Below are positions 1-5,000 of a stretch of DNA of 6,324 nucleotides, piece after piece. The DNA is from Burkholderiaceae bacterium (GTDB lineage Bacteria; Pseudomonadota; Gammaproteobacteria; Burkholderiales; Burkholderiaceae_C): the NCBI GenBank assembly GCA_029864165.1, contig JAOTTZ010000118.1, positions 1 to 6,324 of the forward strand, given 5' to 3'. The notes under the pieces are model-generated. The model saw only the letters and a list, made by a program, of their open reading frames with translations, was not told the origin of the DNA and did not search any database. The first letter of the stretch is position 1. Every line of letters starts with the position of its first letter. The position numbers and the translations under genes were made by a program.

Positions 1-134
1 TGCCCGTGACCTACGGCGCGTTGAACGTGGCCACCACGGCCGAGTCGCTGACCAAGCTGATGGGCAAGGGCGAGGCTGCGGCAAGGCGCGAGTTGATGGA
101 GTTGTACGGTGACGCGGTTGAGGTGGATGTGTGA
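1..134 (+). CDS. parE: DNA topoisomerase IV subunit B (ParE), C-terminal end, partial
   Basis: The reading frame enters from the left edge (first whole codon at base 3) and ends at TGA 132-134, giving 43 residues. They include an LNVATTAESLTKLMGKGEAA-type segment and end in ELYGDAVEVDV. The closing pattern, a conserved 'MGK' followed by a basic stretch and an acidic-valine tail (VEVDV), is what the TOPRIM/C-terminal end of type IIA topoisomerase B subunits (ParE/GyrB) looks like. ParE rather than GyrB is inferred because parC follows on the same strand about 750 bp downstream. ParE is the ATPase subunit of topoisomerase IV, the enzyme that decatenates replicated chromosomes. The 5' part, with the ATPase domain, lies outside the window. 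The thioredoxin-like gene converges on it from the other strand with 7 bp between the stops. Confidence 0.85.
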   Translation, partial: PVTYGALNVATTAESLTKLMGKGEAAARRELMELYGDAVEVDV

Positions 135-141
135 TAGGTTC

Positions 142-510
142 TTAGCCCTTGCAGGCTAACTCATGCACACGTTGCGCCAGCGCTTCCAGCGTTGGATCGG
201 TGAGAGGCGTGAGCCTGAGATCGAGCGCGCTTTGAACAAGATGAGCAAGCGTTGCCGCCTGCGTTGTGACGGTGCCGAAGAAAACCGGTCGATCGCCGCG
301 CGCGATCAGCAGCGTCGGGAAGTCATCGACCTCGACCGCGCCTAGCACCTCGTCGTGGTCCTCAATGTCCACCCACTGAAACTTGACCTGTGCGGCCAAC
401 TTGCTCGCCAGCCGATCGAACAGTGTCTGGTACTCACCGCAGACGTCACACCACTGGGCGCACAGGCAAGCCACCAGCAGGTTGGTGGATGGTAGAGGGG
501 TGTCTCGCAT
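142..510 (-). CDS. Thioredoxin-like protein with WCDVC active site
   Basis: This is a 122-residue protein of a single thioredoxin fold. The hydrophobic first strand (LLVACLCAQ, about residues 11-19) leads into the redox motif W20-C21-D22-V23-C24. A second strand with an acidic end (VKFQWVDIED, about 42-51) follows, then the cis-proline loop DDFPTLL with Pro65 facing the CxxC. The length suits a cytoplasmic thioredoxin (about 105-125 residues), and I see no signal peptide or membrane anchor. The active site is CDVC instead of the classical CGPC of TrxA. The Gly-Pro pair sets redox potential in thioredoxins, so this is probably a specialised thioredoxin-family protein and not the main cellular TrxA. 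The ATG at 508-510 places the fold correctly at the N-terminus, but the upstream sequence has only a weak Shine-Dalgarno. The gene is divergent from parC and convergent with parE. No partner or substrate can be read from the sequence. Confidence 0.85.
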   Translation of the reverse strand: MRDTPLPSTNLLVACLCAQWCDVCGEYQTLFDRLASKLAAQVKFQWVDIEDHDEVLGAVEVDDFPTLLIARGDRPVFFGTVTTQAATLAHLVQSALDLRLTPLTDPTLEALAQRVHELACKG

Positions 511-887
511 GGTGGTCGAGTCTTGAAAGTTCAGTTCCGCAGAATCGGTTTTCTGTCACGCGCTGCAATAGTGAAGGTTCGCCTGCATACTTCGCCCAGC
601 CAGTCACAGAGTTTCCTACACGGGAACTGCACAGGCTTTGGGTTGTTTGTAGCACGGCCCGGTGTGAACGTGGCTGGACGCGTCGCAATCACAGCACTCG
701 CTTCTGCGCGTTGTGTGCGGCATTGGCCAGCGGCCGAAGAACTCGGCTGCCTGCATCGAGGCGCCAACGATTGTTGACGATCAGATCGCCTTCCGGCGTG
801 AGCGCCCGCTATATTGCGGGTCATGGCTTCACACCTACCCACGACGTACCGCCCGCCGCGTGTCGAGCCGCGATGTGCCATTCATAG
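511..887. other. Intergenic spacer between divergent thioredoxin-like gene and parC
   Basis: This 377-bp spacer between two divergent starts should carry promoters for both genes. The only credible one I see is the TATATT element before parC at 810-815. I could not find a convincing sigma-70 promoter for the thioredoxin-like gene. The longer open frames here have arginine- and alanine-rich, low-complexity translations and are not believable proteins. One short minus-strand open stretch (692-808) reads more like real protein and is listed under findings. There are no tRNA-like cloverleaf elements. Confidence 0.6.
805..820 (+). promoter_or_regulatory. Putative parC promoter -10 region inside a 5-bp inverted repeat
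   Basis: The sequence CCCGC-TATATT-GCGGG contains TATATT (810-815), a five-of-six match to the sigma-70 -10 consensus, flanked by perfect inverted arms CCCGC and GCGGG. No good -35 element lies 16-18 bp upstream. The nearest TTGACG (774-779) is 30 bp away and too far to pair with it. If transcription starts about 7 bp after the -10, the parC leader is roughly 65 nt. It is placed correctly for parC, but the poor -35 limits confidence. Confidence 0.4.
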
Positions 888-3209
888 ATGAACGAACAAC
901 TCACCCTCATTCCCACCGGCGGCGCTAGCGACGACCCCGACGCCATCACGCTGGCCCATTACGCTGAACGCGCCTACCTTGAATACGCGCTGAGCGTTGT
1001 CAAAGGTCGCGCGCTGCCCGACGTGTGCGATGGCCAAAAGCCGGTGCAGCGGCGCATTCTCTACAGCATGCAGCAGCTGGGGCTGGCCTTTACCACAGCC
1101 AGCGGCCCCAAGGCGGTGAAAAGCGCGCGCGTGGTGGGTGATGTGCTGGGCCGCTATCACCCGCACAGCGACCAGGCGGCCTACGACGCGCTGGTGCGCA
1201 TGGCGCAAGGTTTCAGCCAGCGCTACCCCTTGATCGACGGCCAAGGCAACTTTGGCTCACGCGACGGCGACGGCGCTGCGGCGATGCGCTACACCGAGGC
1301 GCGGCTGGCGCCGATTGCGCGACTGTTGCTCGACGAAATCGACGAAGGCACGGTGGACTTCGTCGCCAACTACGACGGCTCGACGCAAGAGCCCAAGCAA
1401 TTGCCGGCGCGGCTGCCGTTTGTGCTGCTCAACGGTGCGAGCGGTATCGCGGTCGGGCTGGCCACCGAGGTGCCTAGCCACAACCTGCGCGAAGTGGCCG
1501 GCGCCGCGGTGGCGCTGCTCAGAGATGAGAAGCTCAGCGACGACGCCTTGTATGCGCATGTCCCCGCGCCCGATTACCCTGGTGGTGGGCAAATCATCAG
1601 CAGTGCCGCCGACATACGCGCCGCTTACGCCAGCGGCCGCGGCAGCTTGAAAGTGCGTGCGCGCTGGACGGTCGAAGACCTCGCGCGCGGCCAGTGGCAG
1701 CTGGTCGTCACCGAGTTGCCGCCGCTGACCAGCGCGCAAAAAGTGTTGGAAGAAATCGAAGAAATCACCAACCCCAAGGTCAAGGCTGGCAAGAAGGCGC
1801 TGACGCCCGAGCAAGTGCAGCTCAAGACGACCATGCTGGCGGTGCTGGACGCCGTGCGCGATGAGTCGGGCCGCGAGGCGGCGGTGCGGCTGGTGTTCGA
1901 GCCCAAGACGCGCACCGTGGAGCAGCAGGACTTGATCACCACGCTGCTTGCGCACACCAGTCTTGAGAACTCGGCGCCAATCAATCTGACGATGGTGGGC
2001 GCAGACCGAAGGCCTACGCAAAAGAGTTTGCGTCAAATGGTAGTCGAGTGGCTGGGCTTTCGACTCGCCACCGTGCAGCGGCGCACGCGCTACCGGCTGG
2101 CGAAGGTGCTGGAGCGCATACACATTCTGGAGGGCAGGCAACTCGTGCTGCTCCACCTTGATGCGGTGATACGCATCATCCGCCAGGCTGACGAGCCCAA
2201 GCCCGCGCTGATAACGGCCTTCAAACTGAGTGAGCGTCAGGCCGAAGACATATTGGAGATCCGCCTGCGCCAGCTCGCGCGGCTGGAGGCGCTCAAAATT
2301 GAGCAGGAACTGACGTTGCTGCGCACCGAGCAGACCAAGCTCGAAGACATACTCGGCAGCCCGGCTGTGCTCAAGCGTACCGTGATCAAGGAGATCGAGC
2401 TTGATGCCAAGCAGTACGGCGACGCGCGCCGCACCCTGGTGCAGGCGGAAAAAGTCGCTGTTGCCGAGGTCAAGCCGATCGATGAGCCCGTCACCGTGGT
2501 GGTCAGCCTCAAAGGCTGGGTGAGGGCGCTCAAAGGCTATGACGTCGAAGCGGCGAGTCTCATTTTCAAAGCCGGCGACGCGCTGTACGGCATTTTTCAG
2601 TGCCGCAGCGTGGATGCGCTGGTCGTCATCGGCGACAACGGTCGCGTTTACTCGGCGGCGGTAGGTATGCTGCCCGGCGGCCGAGGTGATGGCCAGCCGA
2701 TCACGACGCTGATCGAACTCGAGCCTGGCACGCAACCTGCGCACTACTATGCCGGGCATGCAGAACAACGGCTCGTGCTCGCAGGCACAGGGGGCTACGG
2801 TTTGCTGGCTCGCATGGGTGACTTGCTCAGCCGCCCCAAGGCAGGCAAGGCCTTTCTTGCGCTCGAAGAAGGCGAGCGACCGCTGCCGCCGAGTGCGGTG
2901 GGCGAAGGCTTGGGGCAACAGCTCGCCTGCTTGTCGCTCACTTGCCGCCTGCTGGTGTTCGCGCTCGACGAACTGAATTTGCAAAGCAAAGGTGGGCGGG
3001 GTCTGAAGCTCATGGACCTGGACGCAAAAGACGCGTTGGTGAGCGTGGCTGCATTCGACCAAGCCTTGCTGGTCAGCGGTGCCGGCCGCGGCGGCAAGCC
3101 CAAGGAAGAACTGCTGATGGGTTCTGCGCTGGCAAGCTACGTCGGCAAGCGCGCGCGCAAGGGCAAGACTGTCGAGGGAATCAGGGCGCAGCGGGTAGTG
3201 GCCCGGTAA
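888..3209 (+). CDS. parC: DNA topoisomerase IV subunit A (ParC)
   Basis: This 773-residue protein is the DNA breakage-reunion subunit of topoisomerase IV, which works with ParE in the cytoplasm to decatenate daughter chromosomes. The winged-helix region opens with [20 protein letters not shown] (31-50) and [11 protein letters not shown]. The quinolone-binding helix follows ([10 protein letters not shown], 91-100), then [10 protein letters not shown] (118-127) and the active-site RYTEARL with catalytic Tyr135 after Arg134. Further on are the [12 protein letters not shown] and [14 protein letters not shown] segments. The coiled-coil dimerisation region lies at about 380-490 ([13 protein letters not shown]). 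A C-terminal beta-pinwheel domain at about 525-773 has repeated blade motifs ([48 protein letters not shown]). Length matches betaproteobacterial ParC (E. coli 752). An in-frame TAG sits immediately before ATG 888, so no earlier start is possible. The Shine-Dalgarno is weak. The QRDR residues depart from the E. coli sequence (see findings). No strong rho-independent terminator follows. Confidence 0.97.
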   Translation: MNEQLTLIPTGGASDDPDAITLAHYAERAYLEYALSVVKGRALPDVCDGQKPVQRRILYSMQQLGLAFTTASGPKAVKSARVVGDVLGRYHPHSDQAAYDALVRMAQGFSQRYPLIDGQGNFGSRDGDGAAAMRYTEARLAPIARLLLDEIDEGTVDFVANYDGSTQEPKQLPARLPFVLLNGASGIAVGLATEVPSHNLREVAGAAVALLRDEKLSDDALYAHVPAPDYPGGGQIISSAADIRAAYASGRGSLKVRARWTVEDLARGQWQLVVTELPPLTSAQKVLEEIEEITNPKVKAGKKALTPEQVQLKTTMLAVLDAVRDESGREAAVRLVFEPKTRTVEQQDLITTLLAHTSLENSAPINLTMVGADRRPTQKSLRQMVVEWLGFRLATVQRRTRYRLAKVLERIHILEGRQLVLLHLDAVIRIIRQADEPKPALITAFKLSERQAEDILEIRLRQLARLEALKIEQELTLLRTEQTKLEDILGSPAVLKRTVIKEIELDAKQYGDARRTLVQAEKVAVAEVKPIDEPVTVVVSLKGWVRALKGYDVEAASLIFKAGDALYGIFQCRSVDALVVIGDNGRVYSAAVGMLPGGRGDGQPITTLIELEPGTQPAHYYAGHAEQRLVLAGTGGYGLLARMGDLLSRPKAGKAFLALEEGERPLPPSAVGEGLGQQLACLSLTCRLLVFALDELNLQSKGGRGLKLMDLDAKDALVSVAAFDQALLVSGAGRGGKPKEELLMGSALASYVGKRARKGKTVEGIRAQRVVAR

Positions 3210-3264
3210 CCGCGTTGCCCGCACCCGGTTGTTGATGGGCTTCTTCTCGCCGCTGGCCGATTCG

Positions 3265-3279
3265 GGCTCGTTGCGAGCC
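3265..3279. repeat. Short perfect hairpin downstream of parC
   Basis: GGCTCG-TTG-CGAGCC forms a 6-bp GC-rich stem with a 3-nt loop, 55 bp after the parC stop. CGAGCCCG at 3323-3330 is the reverse complement of CGGGCTCG at 3263-3270, so a larger alternative fold is also possible. It lacks the uridine tract of an intrinsic terminator. It could stabilise the parC 3' end or be chance in GC-rich DNA. Confidence 0.3.
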
Positions 3280-3450
3280 GCCAGCTTCACGCAGCGCCGT
3301 GGTAGTGCGACGACCCGAAACACGAGCCCGCTGCTTACTGCGTGAGCCCGCGGCGTACACACACAACACACGTACACAACGGTGTCAGTTCTAACATTCA
3401 AACATTTCGCCAAATCGCCACGATGGCCAGAGCGAATGTGACAAGGAATT

Positions 3451-3466
3451 GTTGGAACGTTGGAAC
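3451..3466. repeat. Perfect tandem 8-bp repeat GTTGGAAC x2
   Basis: Two adjacent copies of GTTGGAAC lie in the spacer, about 30 bp beyond the stop codon of the minus-strand ORF at 3495-3947. It may be a simple slippage duplication. No gene starts close enough to call it an operator. Confidence 0.45.
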
Positions 3467-3494
3467 CTACGCCCCCCTGACCCTGGACAGTGCG

Positions 3495-3947
3495 CTAGAC
3501 ACCAGGGAGTTCTACCGGGCCGTAAAGATGAAGATTGCCACCGCCTTTTGCGAAAATTTCTTCGGCAAAAGCATCTGCGTCAAGCGGGACGCGCCGCGGC
3601 AAGAACTGGTCCGATGAACCGTGCCGGCGGACCTCGCTGTGAGGTGCATACGTCTTCGTTTCGTCGTTGGTGGTATTGCTGAACACTACCTCGTCGGCAG
3701 TGCCTTTGAACCCGCTGCGGAAGGCGCTGGATAAATTCCAGCCATCGCAGTTGAATATATAACCACCAGAATGCGCGACAGTCGATCCTTGCAAGATGCC
3801 CATTCCGGCGGAGACGATGAGCTGTATGTCCACCGTATCGGGGGGCTGATTGGGAGGACGCTTCACACCCGCAAGCGCCAAGCCTCTTCGATCCGTACCA
3901 CACACAGACCACGACGACGCAATGGCAAGGGTGTATCTGGCGGGCAC
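3495..3947 (-). CDS. Uncharacterised ORF, possibly a decaying gene
   Basis: This open frame has 150 codons from a GTG at 3945-3947, which directly follows an in-frame stop (3948-3950), to TAG at 3495-3497. I do not recognise the family. From about residue 28 the translation reads like real protein, with ordinary composition and segments such as TVDIQLIVSAGMGI, GGYIFNCDGWNLSSAF and DEVVFSNTTNDETKTY. A hand count over the last 125 codons gives roughly 62% GC at positions 1 and 3 and 47% at position 2. This is a coding-like pattern, but its third-position GC is much lower than that of parC. The first 27 residues are less convincing and no Shine-Dalgarno is visible, so the true start may lie inside the frame or be lost to a frameshift. 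No clear signal peptide, membrane segment or catalytic motif is visible. A 6-bp inverted repeat (CCCTGG 3481-3486, CCAGGG 3502-3507) brackets the stop codon. It could be a foreign or relic gene, or a chance ORF. Confidence 0.4.
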   Translation of the reverse strand: MPARYTLAIASSWSVCGTDRRGLALAGVKRPPNQPPDTVDIQLIVSAGMGILQGSTVAHSGGYIFNCDGWNLSSAFRSGFKGTADEVVFSNTTNDETKTYAPHSEVRRHGSSDQFLPRRVPLDADAFAEEIFAKGGGNLHLYGPVELPGV

Positions 3948-4064
3948 CTACACGGCCGCCGCGAGTTTCCAACATGTCAAAGTTCACTATATGGCGGTGC
4001 GTCATGCGGTGCAGAAACTTGAGCGCTGCGAGAAAAATGAATGTTCGCCTGTTAGAACTGGCCC

Positions 4065-4085
4065 TACGTATCCGTCCAATACGTA
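4065..4085. promoter_or_regulatory. Perfect 7-bp inverted repeat upstream of pit, possible operator
   Basis: TACGTAT-CCGTCCA-ATACGTA has perfectly complementary 7-bp arms around a 7-bp spacer. It ends 64 bp before the pit start codon. Arm length, spacing and place suit a binding site for a dimeric regulator. It does not resemble the PhoB box (CTGTCAT-type direct repeats) expected for phosphate genes, so the regulator is unknown. Chance cannot be excluded. Confidence 0.35.
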
Positions 4086-4115
4086 CACCGTGCGTCGCGG
4101 GAGGGGCGGCCACCT

Positions 4116-4142
4116 GTGACCGAGTTTTTCGTCACGAAGGGA
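4116..4142 (+). promoter_or_regulatory. pit ribosome binding site with adjacent hairpin
   Basis: AAGGGA (4137-4142) is a clear Shine-Dalgarno 7 nt before the ATG at 4150, and it fixes the pit start. Directly upstream, GTGAC (4116-4120) and GTCAC (4131-4135) form a 5-bp stem around a T-rich loop that ends one base before the ribosome binding site. The ribosome binding site is convincing. A regulatory role for the small stem is speculative. Confidence 0.5.
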
Positions 4143-4149
4143 AAAATTA

Positions 4150-4608
4150 ATGGAATGGCTACTGGTCGCTGCGGCGTTGTTCGTTTCCTTCAGCAACGGC
4201 GCAAACGATAATTTCAAGGGCTTTGCCACGGTGTGGGGGTCGGCCACACTGAGCTACCGCCAGGCGCTTTTGTTCGCCACGGTCGCCACGGTGGCCGGAA
4301 GCCTGGCGTCGTGGCTATTGGCCGAGACCTTGGTGCAGCAGTTCTCAGGCAAAGGCCTGGTGCCGGACGCTACCACCAGTGCGCCGCTGTTCATGTTGGG
4401 GGTCGCCAGTGGCGCTGCCATCACCGTGTTTATCGCGACCAGACTCGGGTTCCCGGTTTCCACCACGCATGCCTTGCTCGGTGCGCTGGTCGGCGCGGGC
4501 GCAGGCCTTGGCAGCGGCGACGTGCATTTCGACCAATTGGCTGGCGCCTTTGTGCTGCCACTGCTGGTCAGCCCAATTTTGGCGGCGGTGTTGGGTGTGT
4601 TGGCTTAG
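4150..4608 (+). CDS. pit: Inorganic phosphate transporter PiT/PHO4 family, truncated N-terminal half
   Basis: The 152 residues match the first half of a PiT-type low-affinity phosphate permease, an inner-membrane carrier that couples phosphate uptake to a cation. The first helix (WLLVAAALFVSFSN) runs into the PHO4 signature G17-A-N-D-N-F-K-G-F25, where the GANDxxK motif is central to phosphate transport. Helices follow at about 38-59 and 79-97. The second hallmark, FPVSTTHALLGALVGAG (101-117), is intact, and a last helix is at about 132-152. PiT proteins are usually well over 300 residues and contain an inverted second copy with another GxND motif; that half is absent here. The frame ends at TAG 4606-4608, where relatives would be expected to continue (LAYRL-like), so TAG probably arose from a tyrosine codon (TAC or TAT). 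The start is supported by a good Shine-Dalgarno. No phoU-like (DUF47) partner is adjacent. It is best treated as the 5' part of a pseudogene. Confidence 0.85.
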   Translation: MEWLLVAAALFVSFSNGANDNFKGFATVWGSATLSYRQALLFATVATVAGSLASWLLAETLVQQFSGKGLVPDATTSAPLFMLGVASGAAITVFIATRLGFPVSTTHALLGALVGAGAGLGSGDVHFDQLAGAFVLPLLVSPILAAVLGVLA

Positions 4609-4764
4609 CGGCTCTTTCGTCTGCGCCCGGTCGACAAAGACTGCGCCTGTCTGGTCGCACCGGGCCCAGTACCGGCAGGCGAAGGCGTGCTGCTCAACGC
4701 ATACTCCGCGCCGAGTGCCGTTGTAGCCACCTTGCAACCTTTGAAGCACTGCTCGATGCAATGA
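4609..4764 (+). pseudogene. pit: In-frame continuation of pit after the premature stop
   Basis: Reading on in the pit frame past TAG 4606-4608 gives 51 more residues before TGA 4762-4764. They start RLFRLRPVDKDCACLVAPGP and include SAPSAVVATLQPLKHC. A basic stretch after the last helix, then a C-x-C cluster, a VP-containing segment and an isolated downstream cysteine are what I recall of the central loop of bacterial PiT transporters, so the homology appears to cross the stop. The frame meets another TGA at 4810-4812. The second-half signature (GLNDTPK-like) is not found in any frame before sbcB. The gene is therefore inactivated by a nonsense change and has lost its 3' half. The stretch from about 4765 to 4812 may hold a few degenerate pit codons, which I cannot confirm. 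Confidence 0.6.
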
Positions 4765-5000
4765 CCGGTCTCGTGGCGCTCATTGGACCTGGCCAATTTA
4801 ATGGACTTTTGATTTCATGGTTTTCTCCTCCAGCCCAACACGTTGCTAGAGACTTTACTTTGTGAAAAGCCGTTTGTAATCATCTACTGTGAGCATGCTT
4901 TGTGTCTCATTTTTAGTTGTGTAAGCCAAGCCATGCTGCGTGCGTCAGCCTTCGCATGGACGTTGTCAACAATCCGTGGCTCGGTCGAAGTCTATGTGCG
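4765..5000. other. Spacer between pit remnant and sbcB, AT-richer
   Basis: No gene is supported here. The sequence is visibly AT-richer than its neighbours (for example 4850-4920), as expected for DNA that has stopped coding. It contains a 6-bp inverted repeat CCATGC (4931-4936) / GCATGG (4954-4959), 41 bp beyond the sbcB stop. No T-run follows it on the sbcB strand, so it is a poor intrinsic terminator candidate. Confidence 0.5.

Larger units (their letters stand above)
3210..3494. other. Gene-free spacer downstream of parC
   Basis: I see no believable gene in this stretch. It holds a perfect 6-bp hairpin (3265-3279), a more distant inverted copy of the same octamer at 3323-3330, an AC-rich low-complexity tract around 3354-3379 with the octamer CGTACACA occurring twice, an AT-richer patch around 3388-3412, and a tandem 8-bp repeat at 3451-3466. 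None of these is followed by a T-run, so there is no clear intrinsic terminator for parC. Confidence 0.55.

Noticed and set aside
540..568. Possible sigma-70 promoter for the thioredoxin-like gene (minus strand TTGCAG, 17 bp, ATTCTG)
   Set aside because: The -35-like element and spacing are reasonable, but the -10 matches the consensus at only about one position.
531..881. Minus-strand 116-codon ORF in the thioredoxin-parC spacer
   Set aside because: Arg/Ala/Thr-rich composition without any motif; it overlaps the proposed parC promoter. It is more likely chance in GC-rich DNA.
390..887. Plus-strand 165-codon ORF overlapping the thioredoxin-like gene and spacer
   Set aside because: Its first quarter is antisense to the thioredoxin-like gene, its composition is Arg/Ser/Thr-rich with scattered Cys, and no family is recognisable.
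3216..3245. Possible intrinsic terminator after parC (GCCC ... GGGC followed by TTCTTCT)
   Set aside because: Only a 4-bp stem with a 16-nt loop and an interrupted T tract; too weak to call.
3340..3380. AC-rich repeats as a CRISPR or regulatory array
   Set aside because: The units are irregular, short and not separated by spacers of uniform length; this is low-complexity sequence.
1257..3413. 718-codon open frame on the minus strand opposite parC
   Set aside because: It is the antisense shadow of parC in GC-rich DNA. Its translation is rich in His, Arg and Gln with no recognisable domain, while the plus strand encodes a complete ParC with all motifs.
3580..4113. 177-codon minus-strand ORF overlapping the orphan ORF 3495-3947
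   Set aside because: Its translation is Arg/His/Gln-rich and low quality compared with the overlapping frame, which has the better codon-position pattern.
4606..4608. Programmed stop-codon readthrough or recoding in pit
   Set aside because: A second in-frame TGA follows at 4762-4764 and the C-terminal half is missing, so simple pseudogenisation explains the data better. No selenocysteine-type stem-loop context was evident.
4233..4865. 210-codon plus-strand ORF overlapping pit
   Set aside because: It is a +2 frame shadow of pit. The pit frame carries the GANDNFKGF and FPVSTTHALL motifs, and this one has no family features.
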